From NCBI RefSeq assembly GCF_000234805.1, contig NC_016645.1, positions 1,464,391 through 1,528,390 on the forward strand: DNA of 64,000 nt. Direction: 5' to 3'. Below the pieces are notes generated by a model. It made no database searches. It was not told where the DNA came from and was given only the letters and a program-made list of their open reading frames with translations. How positions within the stretch are numbered: the stretch's first letter is position 1; each line of letters opens with the position of its first letter. Shown in pieces: positions 16,368 to 25,003 of the stretch. This stretch comes from Pyrobaculum ferrireducens (GTDB lineage Archaea; Thermoproteota; Thermoprotei; Thermoproteales; Thermoproteaceae). The position numbers and the translations under genes were made by a program.

Positions 16368-17842
16368 ACGGCGCCCCGCCTAACCTCCTCAAGCGTGCGG
16401 TCGGGGTCTATGTGGTATTTTGTGAATATTTTGGCGACGACGTACGGCGTGGAGAAGCCGTGTTTCACCATTTCGGCTATCAACGCCTTCCTCCTCTCCA
16501 ACTCTCTTTTCAAATAATCCAGAGAGACAAACCTAGTTCTTGAAATAGTCTCGAGGTGGCGGCTCTCCTCCACCTGTTCCAGCCTGTCGGCCTCGGGGTT
16601 CCACCTGTATACGTAGTGTAGCCTGGGGCGCCCTCCGCGCGTCACACCCATGTTCTCCGCGATCTCCACCACCCGCCTGGTGATCTGGCCCCCCACCTTC
16701 ACCCTCAAAATCCTCACGAAGACGTGTGCGAGGCCCACCAACATGGGGGGTACGTGCATAGGCCTGGTGAGGAGCCTCCTCACCGCGTCTTCTATAGTCT
16801 CTGCGTGTATAGTCGTGGCGCCGGAGTGGCCCGAGCCGAAGGCCTGGAACAGTACGTAGGCCTCCTCCCCCCTCACCTCGCCAACCACCACGTAGTCGGG
16901 TCGGGACCTCATGGCTATGGCCAGGAGGTCAAACGCGGAGACGTCCCTCACCCCCTCGTGCCTCCCCGGCCTAGTCAAGAGGGCCTGCCAGTGGTCGTGA
17001 ATTATGTTGATCTCCCTGGTGTCCTCTATGGTTAAGATCTTGGCGTCCGGCCTCACCAGGTACAGCAGGGCGTTGAGGAGGGTGGTCTTCCCCGCCCCCG
17101 TGGGCCCAACGATGACGATATTCCTCCCGTAGTCAAGCATAAGCCAGAGGTAGGCCACGGCGTCGCTGGAGATGGTGCCCATCTTCACCATATCCACCAG
17201 GGTGATGGGCACCACGAAGTACTTCCTCACCACGAAGCTCGGCCCCCTAGGCGAAACTGGCGGAATTGCCAGTTCCACGCGGAACCCCTCCGGCAACATG
17301 CCCTCAAGCACGGGGTCGGCGTAGGACACAGGCCTCCCCACCAAGGCGGAGAACCTTTGTACGTAGCCGTCCAGCTCCTCCGCCGTGAGGACTATGTCCG
17401 TCTTCAGCGACTCCCAGCGGCTGTGCCAGATGTAGACGTGCCCCGGGCCGTCGACGTGTATATCCTCGATAAAGGGATCCCTAACCAGGGGGTCAAGCCT
17501 CCCGTAGCCGAGCAGATCCCGGCGCAGGAAGTACATCAGCTTCCCCCACCTCCTCTCGTCTATCCTTATCTTAAACTCCGACGCCGCCCGCCTCGCCAGC
17601 TCCTCCAGATACTCGGCCCTCCTCTCCCGCGCAAGCTTCAACACGCCGTCCCTCACCTCGCCCACGTTCTGCACAGCCCGCTTCAACGCCGCCAGCTGGC
17701 GGGCCTCCTCCTCGCTCAGAGGCGGCTCCACCGGGCGGTACCTCCTAAACCCCTCCCCATCTACGTAAACCACTGCCTGTACATACTCCGACACCTCGTA
17801 CTGATCCAAGATGTTTAGAACCCCAGCCACATCGGCGCCCAT
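16364..17842 (-). CDS. Type IV pilus/TadA-type secretion ATPase
   Basis: A 492-aa GspE/TadA/ArlI-family hexameric ATPase. Visible motifs are Walker A VGPTGAGKTTLLNALL, the Asp box ILTIEDTREINI, Walker B YVVVGEVRGEEAYVL, and the His box ATTIHAETIEDAVRR. The N-terminal domain (~150 residues) precedes the DIHVDGPGHVYIWH segment characteristic of the family. It powers pilin insertion and extraction at the cytoplasmic face. It is flanked by two platform genes with overlaps of 28 and 4 nt, so all three form an operon transcribed 18600 to 15588. Confidence 0.9.
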   Translation of the reverse strand: MGADVAGVLNILDQYEVSEYVQAVVYVDGEGFRRYRPVEPPLSEEEARQLAALKRAVQNVGEVRDGVLKLARERRAEYLEELARRAASEFKIRIDERRWGKLMYFLRRDLLGYGRLDPLVRDPFIEDIHVDGPGHVYIWHSRWESLKTDIVLTAEELDGYVQRFSALVGRPVSYADPVLEGMLPEGFRVELAIPPVSPRGPSFVVRKYFVVPITLVDMVKMGTISSDAVAYLWLMLDYGRNIVIVGPTGAGKTTLLNALLYLVRPDAKILTIEDTREINIIHDHWQALLTRPGRHEGVRDVSAFDLLAIAMRSRPDYVVVGEVRGEEAYVLFQAFGSGHSGATTIHAETIEDAVRRLLTRPMHVPPMLVGLAHVFVRILRVKVGGQITRRVVEIAENMGVTRGGRPRLHYVYRWNPEADRLEQVEESRHLETISRTRFVSLDYLKRELERRKALIAEMVKHGFSTPYVVAKIFTKYHIDPDRTLEEVRRGAV

Positions 17843-18600
17843 AGCCCCACCCCTACCATAATCACCCCAGCCCCCCCGTGGACCATCCCCGCCCTAGCGC
17901 TCCCGCTGACCAACCTGCCCACCACAGCCCCACCCACGACGCTGTTGGCAATGCCAGATATATAAAGCACGCGGATAGCCAAATCTCGGCTAACCACAGC
18001 CGGCTGTATGCCCTGTATCGGGCCCGCCGAGGCGGCGGAGAACTTCGCCAGCTCGGGCAGGAGGAAGTATACAAGGACGTCGGCCAGCGCGGCGAACACC
18101 AGCAACACCGCGTAGAACAGCGCCACGTAGGGCCTCAGCTGGGAGAGAAGAGAGGAGCGGAACTCCACCACCGTGGCGAAGCTCCGCGCCGCCACATCCA
18201 GCACCTCCGGGAGCCTAGCCCCCGACCTCACCCCCTCCGTGATGATAAGCGCAAACCGGCGGAAGTTAGCCGAGGGGAGCTCCCCCGCCATCCTCCAGAG
18301 GGCCTCCTCCACTGTCAGCCCCCCAACCTCCGCCAGCGACAGCACCCTCCTCAAGACATCGGCCATGGGCCTAACCCCCAGCTGCGCCGCCACCTCCAAG
18401 GCGCTTCTCATGTCCAGCCCCGCCGCCGCCGCGTCTGAAAAAACTCTCAAAACCTGGGGAATCTGCCCTTCCAGCCTATACACAAACACAGACCGCCTCC
18501 ACGCCCCGTAGCCCACCGCGATCAGCACAGCCCCCAGCCCCACACCTAGCCAAAAAGCCCGCACATAGAGAAACTCCAGCACGGAAACTAAAGCGATCAT
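17815..18600 (-). CDS. Type IV pilus platform protein (TadC/GspF-like), first half
   Basis: A 261-aa membrane protein with a hydrophobic N terminus (residues ~5-35), a central T2SSF-like helical domain (DAAAAGLDMRSALEVAAQLG and AARSFATVVEFRSSLLSQL), and C-terminal membrane helices. It is the first gene of the pilus operon and overlaps the ATPase gene by 28 nt. It is related in pattern to the 15588-16367 product, supporting a split or two-subunit platform. No promoter element was pinned down in the A/T-rich 257 bp upstream. Confidence 0.75.
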   Translation of the reverse strand: MIALVSVLEFLYVRAFWLGVGLGAVLIAVGYGAWRRSVFVYRLEGQIPQVLRVFSDAAAAGLDMRSALEVAAQLGVRPMADVLRRVLSLAEVGGLTVEEALWRMAGELPSANFRRFALIITEGVRSGARLPEVLDVAARSFATVVEFRSSLLSQLRPYVALFYAVLLVFAALADVLVYFLLPELAKFSAASAGPIQGIQPAVVSRDLAIRVLYISGIANSVVGGAVVGRLVSGSARAGMVHGGAGVIMVGVGLWAPMWLGF

Positions 18601-18857
18601 TCATTAATAAATTACTGTGCTGAAAATACCGCCGAGAATATAGCCCTCTGGCAGTGATTAGCATAACTATGTAAAAACATCAGACGTCGCGACCTCGCGG
18701 CAGTATATGTAGTTTTCCAAGTAGCTGGCACTAATCCTCTCAGAATAATATACATAATGGTACTAATATAGGCATGTTGGAGCCCCTCCTGAGGATGTGT
18801 AGCGACTATGAAAATCATGAATAAACTCAAGGTAAAACAGATAATAAAAAAGATATC
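18601..18857. other. A/T-rich intergenic stretch between pilus operon and pilin
   Basis: 257 bp with high A/T content between the divergent-facing pilus operon start and the 3' end of the pilin gene. Several TATA-like stretches occur. A minus-strand frame of 72 codons exists but lacks any coding character. It probably carries the promoter of the pilus operon and the 3' region of the pilin transcript. Confidence 0.4.
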
Positions 18858-19304
18858 TTATGAAGCTGTAACTGTCGTTGCTATTTCTGTACCCCGTGCT
18901 GTTACTAGCTTCACAGTGTAATCATAGCCCGCATTAAGTGAGCAACCCAATATAGCCTTAACCATCAATATATCACCAGTTTTATTGTAATTATTCGCTG
19001 TCGAGAGATCTTTAGGTCCGCATATTATTGTATTTGTTCCTGCTTGTAATATATATAAAGTTGACCATTTTACAGGTAAATTTGTTAGATTCCTTATATA
19101 TAGTGTAACCTCCGCATTCGTCGCTTTTAGACTTGTTGCCTCTATCTTAAGTTTCTCGGCGGCGGCCATCTGCTCTGCTTGGGATGTGGCTTTTGTGACG
19201 TATCCGGCGAACCAGAGGTATACCAGCACCGCTCCTATTACCGCCACCACTATTAGCAACACCGCGGCGACTATTGGTTCGAGACCTTTGGTTTTGGTTT
19301 TCAT
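18858..19304 (-). CDS. Type IV pilin with class III signal peptide
   Basis: A 148-aa protein. A short basic leader MKTKTKG is followed by LEPIVAAVLLIVVAVIGAVLV, the classic prepilin-peptidase site (after Gly) and the hydrophobic assembly helix. The remaining ~105 residues are a Thr/Asn-rich beta domain with two Cys (CGPKD and GCSLNAG) that may pair. Codon use in the head domain is unusually A/T-rich for the window (many AAT, ATA, ACT codons), as often seen in fast-evolving surface proteins. It would be polymerised by the ATPase and platform encoded at 15588-18600. Confidence 0.82.
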   Translation of the reverse strand: MKTKTKGLEPIVAAVLLIVVAVIGAVLVYLWFAGYVTKATSQAEQMAAAEKLKIEATSLKATNAEVTLYIRNLTNLPVKWSTLYILQAGTNTIICGPKDLSTANNYNKTGDILMVKAILGCSLNAGYDYTVKLVTARGTEIATTVTAS

Positions 19305-19440
19305 GTGAGCCCTGTACCTCCAGTTTAAAATATTCTGTGGTGCGCCTTCCGTTGTATACTGGTTATATATGCATTAGACAAAAACCTTGCGTTCTGCGGG
19401 GTACACCATAAAAAATTTCTACAGATGTCCACTTGTCTAC

Positions 19441-19848
19441 ATGCGTGGGGTTTCGGAAGTCGTGGTGAATGTCCTCCTTCTCGCGATCACCGTGGCGGCG
19501 TCGACTCTACTCTTTTCGATATTTTTTAATGTGTATACCCAGCAACAGAGCCGCTTGGTTGTTGAGGGGGCTGGCGACGTGTGTGTTGCCCGGGTTTTTG
19601 ACGTGGGGAATGTGAGCGGCGTCGCTAGATTTTACATATACAACAGGGGCAACGTGGCCTGTATATTTGACAAAGCGTACATATACTCTGGGAGCGCCGT
19701 GGCGGGGCCGTGGTCTGTGTCGAGTTGCCGGGTTGCGCCTCAGTCGGTGTCTCTCTGCGACAGCTCTGCTCCTTACCGCGTCGGCGTTGTATACCGCCTG
19801 ACGGGGCCGCGGGGCGAGGTGGCCGAGGTGTCGTGGCCTGGGCCATGA
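19441..19848 (+). CDS. Pilin-like secreted protein (minor pilin)
   Basis: A 135-aa protein. From ATG 19441 it has a short MRG leader followed by VSEVVVNVLLLAITVAAST, a class III-type signal and hydrophobic helix, then a beta-rich domain with several Cys (DVCVARV, NVACIFD, VSSCRV, VSLCDS) that could form two disulfides. The frame extends upstream to 19387, but the leader favours 19441. Its TGA overlaps the start of the giant surface protein (ATGA), so this minor pilin probably works with it. Confidence 0.72.
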   Translation: MRGVSEVVVNVLLLAITVAASTLLFSIFFNVYTQQQSRLVVEGAGDVCVARVFDVGNVSGVARFYIYNRGNVACIFDKAYIYSGSAVAGPWSVSSCRVAPQSVSLCDSSAPYRVGVVYRLTGPRGEVAEVSWPGP

Positions 19849-22800
19849 GGGGCCTCTCCACCGTGGCGGGGTTTGTCGTCTTCGTCCTAGCCTTGATAAT
19901 ACTGTTCGCCTCGGTGTTCTTCTTCTACAACATGTTGCAGACGGCGGCGCAGAAGGGGGTTGAGCGGGTGCAGAACAGCGCCGTGAGAGACTTCGAGGCG
20001 TCCTTCACCTACGGGCCGGGTGGGTGCGGCGTGGGGGGCGGCTGGATTTACTACGTGGTTCAAAACGCCACGGGCCACGTGCTGGGGAACGGCACCTCGC
20101 CGAGGTGCCCGCCGGCCGTCTCTGGGATCTACACCTACCGGGTGGTTAGAAGCGACGGCGCCGTGGGGACGGCTAGGGTGTACATCGGCCCGCCGCTGGT
20201 CGCCGGAATCTCTACCGCGGCGTACTTGGGGCCGGGGGGCACCTTCACAATACCTATAGTCATTAGGCTGGCTAGCAACCGGTCTGCCTACATCCCCATC
20301 TCAAACCTGTCGGTTTCCCTCTCCGCGCCCCCCGGCGTGTCTTGTACCCCCCCGCCTGGCCAGTCATACCTCACCGTGCCGCCCAGCGGGGTGCTTGAGG
20401 TTAACCTAGGCGCGGCCAACTGTAATGTGACCGACTACACCTACCTCGCCACCTCCGCGAGGCTTGTCAACGCCACGGTGACGCTTTCCTACGGCGGCGC
20501 CACGCTGTCGACTACGAGGCTGGTGGTCGGCTCCGTGGCAGATAGGTGGGGACAGGCGTCGTTTACATACAGCGGCGGCGTCTGCAACATAGCCGCTCCC
20601 TCGGCTCCCCTGTTCTACGCAGTTTTTAAAAACGGCGCGGTTTGGAGCGGCGGGAAATACGACAGATCGGTGCCATGCCCCGCCGGCGAGGGGATCTACG
20701 AATATAGGGCGCTGGGGGGCGACGGAGTTATATACAGCGTGCCTGTGGTTGTTAAGGCGAACTCCATCAGGGCGTGGGCGGAGTCGAATAGAACAGTGGC
20801 CTACGTCAACGCCACGGGGCAGACGGTGGCCTTCGACCTCTATCTCCGCTTCTCTAATCCAAACCCCGGCTACGTCCCGGTGAACTACAGCTTCTCCCTC
20901 GTCTACAACACAGCGCTTCTCAGCTGTACGCAAGTCGGTACGCCGGACGGGGACCCCCGCTCGCTGGTGTTGCTCCCGGGCGAGACAAGGGCTCTGTACG
21001 CCGGGACCTATACTTGCACCGTGAATGGCGAGTTCAACGAGACTAACATCGCCGTGTCCATCACCGCCGCATACACCGGCGGCGGGCAGACCGTGGTGTT
21101 GTACAGCGGCGTGGTGGGCACGGCCACCACATTCGCCGCCCCCAACTGGGTCGTCTTTACCATCGTCTGGGGCAATGGCACCTCGTACAGCGTCGCGGGG
21201 TACGGCGCCGTCCAGCTCCAGTACAGAAAGAGCCTATTCACAGTGAGGTGGCGCCCCGCGGCGCCTCCGCCGCCTGTCTGTCCCCCAGTCTACGTCTATC
21301 TCAATAAGAGTCTGTCGCCGCTTGTATGGGCTCTGAGCGCGGTCTCTCGGTTCAACGTCACCACGCTCTTTATGAAGGTGATGCCGGGCTGGCCAGAGCT
21401 TTACGACGTGGCTGTGTTGTCTACGCCCTCCGGCGGCTGGTCGGCCTCTCTCAACAAGACTGGGGAAGCTGGTCAAGGCGATTACGGGATCTACCTCGGC
21501 GGCCGCCTCCAGCTGTCTCCTAGCCGGGAAAGCGGCTCCCCGGCGCCTCTCCCCGCGGCGCTGGCTTGGTACATGAAGACCTCCTCCACGTGGTCGGCGA
21601 CTGCCAACGCCACGGTTTTCGGCGCGGCAAAGTGCACGTACCCCCTGCTGAACTTCACAGCCCTGCCAATGGCCAAGCTCCTCGGCTGGTCATTTACCTG
21701 CGGCGTCTCTCAGATAGTCGACGACTACTCTAGTTACGGCTCGGTGAGCGGTTGCACGACGTGGGGTTTTGAGAAGAGCTTGCCATACAACCGGACGGTG
21801 GTAAGCCAAGCCTCTGTATATCTAGATACTAAAAGGAACTACGACGGATCTTACTCTCTAAAGCTAGATATTACTAATGATGGTGGCTACGCGGTGTTTT
21901 ACATAGACGTGGCTAGGTGGCTTGGCTACGTGCCGTCCACCAGCTCCTTCTCGATATATGTAAACCCCGACAAAAAACCTGATAACACCCACAGCTACCA
22001 GGTCAGCTTTTTTATCGATGTAAATAACGACGGCGTCCCAGACATAGAGCTGATCTACTACGCCAGAGGGGGTAGCTACATGGCTGTATCCACATACCTG
22101 GGATACAACACCAAGACTCTGATAGGCGGTAGGTTCACCGTCAAGGCCGATAAGTGGAGGCAGTTCTCGCTTGGCACGATTTACTCAACCGGTAGGATTG
22201 TGGGAGTTGCCTTGGTTTCCTTCGGCAAGGCAGAAGCCGATGTGTGGTGGGACGAGATGACTATATGCAAGAGTAGCTACTTTACAAATGCCCCGTATGT
22301 CTCGGTCATAGCCGATGGCTGGAGCTCCACCGGAGTCTCAATTAGTACACAGTATTCACCTACTTCTCCCCCATCTCTTCAGCTTGAGGTTGATGCCTCA
22401 AACTCCACAGGAAGTCCCGTGGATGACTACGGCGTGGCGGCGCTTATCTACGACGTGGCTGGCTGGGTTGGAAGCGTCTTGCCAGTTGCGGGCACCTCTA
22501 TTTCAGTTAAGGTCTTGTATCAAAGAGATGTTCAAGATGTTAGGAATAACGTGTACTACATCTCTCTAGGTATTGATTTAAACGGTGATGGGGTTGTTGA
22601 TAGAGAAGTTGTATACTACACGCCAGATACGTCCGGGGGCGCCGGCGTCGTGGTCTCTATGTATTTTAGAGACGCGGTGGGCAACCCGCTTATTGTCTGC
22701 ACCGTAGACACAGCTGGCAACTGCGCCGTGACCAACTCTACTCTCTTCGCCGCGTATAGAGTGTACAACTTCAACACCACCACAATCACCCTAGACGGGC

Positions 22801-23345
22801 CAGGAGCATTAGTGAAAATAGCCCTAGCCGCGGTAGACGCCAGCGGCTACCAAGACGGCACCGTAGACGACTTCTGGGTGTTTTGGGACGACTTGACTGT
22901 GGCTTACAGCGCGTGTCCTCCGCCGTCCGGCTGGTATTCAAGGGGGTACGTCTGGCAGTCGTACGGCTACCTGCTGGCGACGGCGGGGGGCGTGGGCTAC
23001 GCGGCGCTTGTCCCAAACGCCCTTACCTACGTGGCTAACTTCACTGGCGTTGGTACATACGCCGTGTTTGACTCGGCTCTAAACGTGGTCTTCGGCGTGT
23101 ATAGGGGGGCCTCTGGCTTCAGCGCGGTGTGCGGCTCTGCGCTGTACGCACTTGGCGCTTTTCCAGCCGCCAGATACGTGGAGCTGAGGCCGCTGGGCGG
23201 CCTCGGCGACGTCGTGATAAGAGACGCCAACGGCAACATACTGGCGAGATACGGCTGTAGCTACACCACAACACCCACATACATAGGCGTAAAGACAGGA
23301 GCCGGAGAGGCGATAAAACTATACACACTAGAGGCGTGGGGGTGA
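19845..23345 (+). CDS. Giant pilin-anchored surface protein with tandem domains
   Basis: A 1166-aa protein. ATG 19845 gives MRGLSTVAGFVVFVLALI, a pilin-like leader and membrane helix; the open frame before it overlaps the pilin gene and is not used. Outside the membrane there are beta-sandwich-like repeats to about residue 560. Two related domains follow (~626-805 and ~806-1024), each with a Ca-binding-like D-x-N-x-D-G motif (DVNNDGVPD, DLNGDGVVD) and a W(D/W)D(E/D)(M/L)T closing strand. The end resembles a DUF2341-type domain. It has many N-glycosylation sequons. A lectin- or adhesin-like role is inferred. The tandem-domain DNA (about 21.7-22.7 kb) is richer in A/T than the flanks, suggesting later acquisition. 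Confidence 0.75.
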   Translation: MRGLSTVAGFVVFVLALIILFASVFFFYNMLQTAAQKGVERVQNSAVRDFEASFTYGPGGCGVGGGWIYYVVQNATGHVLGNGTSPRCPPAVSGIYTYRVVRSDGAVGTARVYIGPPLVAGISTAAYLGPGGTFTIPIVIRLASNRSAYIPISNLSVSLSAPPGVSCTPPPGQSYLTVPPSGVLEVNLGAANCNVTDYTYLATSARLVNATVTLSYGGATLSTTRLVVGSVADRWGQASFTYSGGVCNIAAPSAPLFYAVFKNGAVWSGGKYDRSVPCPAGEGIYEYRALGGDGVIYSVPVVVKANSIRAWAESNRTVAYVNATGQTVAFDLYLRFSNPNPGYVPVNYSFSLVYNTALLSCTQVGTPDGDPRSLVLLPGETRALYAGTYTCTVNGEFNETNIAVSITAAYTGGGQTVVLYSGVVGTATTFAAPNWVVFTIVWGNGTSYSVAGYGAVQLQYRKSLFTVRWRPAAPPPPVCPPVYVYLNKSLSPLVWALSAVSRFNVTTLFMKVMPGWPELYDVAVLSTPSGGWSASLNKTGEAGQGDYGIYLGGRLQLSPSRESGSPAPLPAALAWYMKTSSTWSATANATVFGAAKCTYPLLNFTALPMAKLLGWSFTCGVSQIVDDYSSYGSVSGCTTWGFEKSLPYNRTVVSQASVYLDTKRNYDGSYSLKLDITNDGGYAVFYIDVARWLGYVPSTSSFSIYVNPDKKPDNTHSYQVSFFIDVNNDGVPDIELIYYARGGSYMAVSTYLGYNTKTLIGGRFTVKADKWRQFSLGTIYSTGRIVGVALVSFGKAEADVWWDEMTICKSSYFTNAPYVSVIADGWSSTGVSISTQYSPTSPPSLQLEVDASNSTGSPVDDYGVAALIYDVAGWVGSVLPVAGTSISVKVLYQRDVQDVRNNVYYISLGIDLNGDGVVDREVVYYTPDTSGGAGVVVSMYFRDAVGNPLIVCTVDTAGNCAVTNSTLFAAYRVYNFNTTTITLDGPGALVKIALAAVDASGYQDGTVDDFWVFWDDLTVAYSACPPPSGWYSRGYVWQSYGYLLATAGGVGYAALVPNALTYVANFTGVGTYAVFDSALNVVFGVYRGASGFSAVCGSALYALGAFPAARYVELRPLGGLGDVVIRDANGNILARYGCSYTTTPTYIGVKTGAGEAIKLYTLEAWG

Positions 23346-23560
23346 TTGGGGCCTCCCTCGCTGGTGCGTCGTATCTAATGAGGCGCTTCTTGTCAAGGTT
23401 GTCTTCGCGGCTGGGGGAGTGGCTTGTGGAGAAGCTGGTGTATGAGGGGGCTGATTGGGGGTCTTTCGTAGGCTATCTGATATACGGCTTGTCGGTTTTT
23501 GGCTTCCTCCTACTTGTCCTCGTCTACGTGTCTACTCTGTTGGTGAGGGTGGGTGCGTGA
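23342..23560 (+). CDS. Small membrane protein coupled to the surface protein
   Basis: A protein of about 72 aa. GTG 23342 overlaps the TGA of the giant surface protein (GTGA). It has a basic amphipathic N-terminal half (MRRFLSRLSSRLGEWLVEKL) and a C-terminal membrane segment (YLIYGLSVFGFLLLVLVYVS). No family is recognised. As the third gene in the 19441-23560 operon it may help to anchor or export the surface protein. Confidence 0.6.
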   Translation: MIGASLAGASYLMRRFLSRLSSRLGEWLVEKLVYEGADWGSFVGYLIYGLSVFGFLLLVLVYVSTLLVRVGA

Positions 23561-23647
23561 GGCCTCGGGGGCGGATTCCCTCCCCTGCCTGGGGGGACAT
23601 GTCCGCCCCCCCACCACTTAGTTTTAAGTTGGGTGTATATATTCTTT

Positions 23648-24094
23648 GTGATTGTATTTGTCGACGAGAGTGGGGTGAAGTCTTTCTGTAACTGCGTGGC
23701 GGTTGGGGCTGTGGCTTTCGAGGCGAGGTACGGGGTGCCGTATATGGAGCTGGGGAGGCACGTCCTTGAGCGTATCCGCCGGATGGCGAGGGTGGGGGGC
23801 GAGGTTAAGTACAGCGACGTCCGGCGTAGGGCCGACGTGGAGGCTGTTGTGAGGCTTATCTCCGAGGTGGCCGAGGTGAGGTTTAGGGTGGTGCACTTCA
23901 CGTCGCATGGCGACGTCGAGGAGGCTGTGGCAGAGCTGTCGAGGGGCGCCGTGCTGGTGGTGCTCGACAACCAGCTTCTGCCCCGGAGGCCGAGGATCGG
24001 GGCCCGGGTTATCGAGAGGGATTCTAGGCGGGTGCCGGGGCTCCAGCTGGCTGACGTCGTGGCTGGCTACGCGAGGTCGCGGGAGTGTCGGTAA
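23648..24094 (+). CDS. DUF3800-family protein
   Basis: A 148-aa protein. It opens with VIVFVDESG and ends with LQLADVVAGYARS, the two signature motifs of DUF3800 proteins, thought to have an RNase H-like fold with acidic active-site residues and often found near mobile or defence genes. A further Asp lies in the central VVLDNQ. GTG 23648 is preferred because TTTTAAG lies about 25 nt before it; GTG at 23633 is in frame. It begins the accessory stretch that continues to 28.3 kb. Biochemical activity is not established. Confidence 0.72.
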   Translation: MIVFVDESGVKSFCNCVAVGAVAFEARYGVPYMELGRHVLERIRRMARVGGEVKYSDVRRRADVEAVVRLISEVAEVRFRVVHFTSHGDVEEAVAELSRGAVLVVLDNQLLPRRPRIGARVIERDSRRVPGLQLADVVAGYARSRECR

Positions 24095-24304
24095 GTAGCC
24101 CGCCGGCTTTTCAGTCCAGCTGAATGTCCAGCACCTCTCCGGGGTAGTGGTGTATTGTTATCATTAGGAGGCCTCGGCGTCTTGGCTGTAACTACGCGTA
24201 GTGTTCTACAGCGGTATTTTACAACTGTCTTTCTTCTTTCTATCTCAGCGGCGCGCCACTTGGCGGGCACCTCCTCTGGAGTTCCCGCGGCGTGAATTCT
24301 GTGG

Positions 24305-24687
24305 ATGTTTTTCATAATGACTTCAACCCTCTGGCTGGGGTCTAACAGAGATATCGAGGACGCGGTTTATATCTACAGATTTGGGAAGGCGAAGGGTTTA
24401 TTAAGTGAGGAGTCGCTTGAGGCGTGGGAGAGGCGTATGGGGGTGTTGCTGAGGAGCTTGAGAGAGAGCGGAGGCGGAACCTACAGCACAATCTGAAGAT
24501 CGTGGCGTACTTCGCCGAGCTCGCCGCGAGAAACGACCCGGATTACTGGCGCTCCTATATAGACTTCATAAACAGCTTCTATAGATATGTCTGGAGGAGG
24601 CTTGAGGATCCCCTCTTCCGCGAGACGTATCTTCAGATACTGGAGATGAGGCGCCGCAGGCCTAGGAGGGAGCCGCCGGGCGCCTAG
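24305..24687 (+). pseudogene. Frameshifted small gene of unknown function
   Basis: Two overlapping frames each look coding in part: 24305-24496 (MTSTLWLGSNRDIEDAVYIY and onward) and 24424-24687 (NLQHNLKIVAYFAELAARN and onward). Joining them at the G run 24439-24443 by adding one G gives a continuous helical protein of about 120 aa running from the first into the second. No family is recognised. Either one base has been lost (mutation or sequencing error) or frame choice is variable. Two independent tiny genes are the alternative. Confidence 0.5.
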
Positions 24688-24722
24688 AGGTCGATTTTTA
24701 AAACTTGGCGGGGTTTTGGGGT

Positions 24723-25003
24723 GTGAAGATTTTGAGGATTTTGGAGGACGCCGAGTTGAGGATAAGGCGTGTTGAGTCTGCCGACGACGTGGATGTGTTG
24801 CGGTGGAATCTCTACGTCGCTGTTCAGGACGTGCTTGACGCGCTGGCGGTTCTCTTCTCTGAGCTGGGCTGGAGGAAGCCGCCGTCGTACACCCGCCTTG
24901 TCTTAGAGGCTGAGGAGGGGGGCGTGTTGCCGCCGGCTTCGCCCCCCTTGTGAAGATGCGTAACACATTGGCCCAATGCCTATATGGAGGTAGAGGCCCG
25001 TGA
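24723..25003 (+). pseudogene. HepT-like HEPN toxin, frameshifted before its active site
   Basis: GTG 24723 lies about 25 nt after TTTTTAAAA. The first ~77 codons match HepT/DUF86 proteins: ILRILEDAELRIRRVE, a helical middle (YVAVQDVLDALAVLFSELG), then PSYTRLVLEAEEGGVLPP. The frame stops at 24953, right after a C6 run (24942-24947). Adding one C restores PLVKMRNTLAQCLYGG up to a stop at 25001-25003. There HepT normally has its RN-x(2-4)-H RNase motif; here the His position reads Gln. So the toxin seems inactive twice over, while the adjacent antitoxin-type gene is intact. Confidence 0.6.

Noticed and set aside
18612-18830. 72-codon frame between the pilus operon and pilin
   Set aside because: No promoter, no hydrophobic or structural order, A/T-rich intergenic composition.
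19710-19844. 45-residue extension of the giant surface protein
   Set aside because: It runs in another frame through the minor pilin gene; the ATGA overlap and a pilin-type leader at 19845 give the true start.
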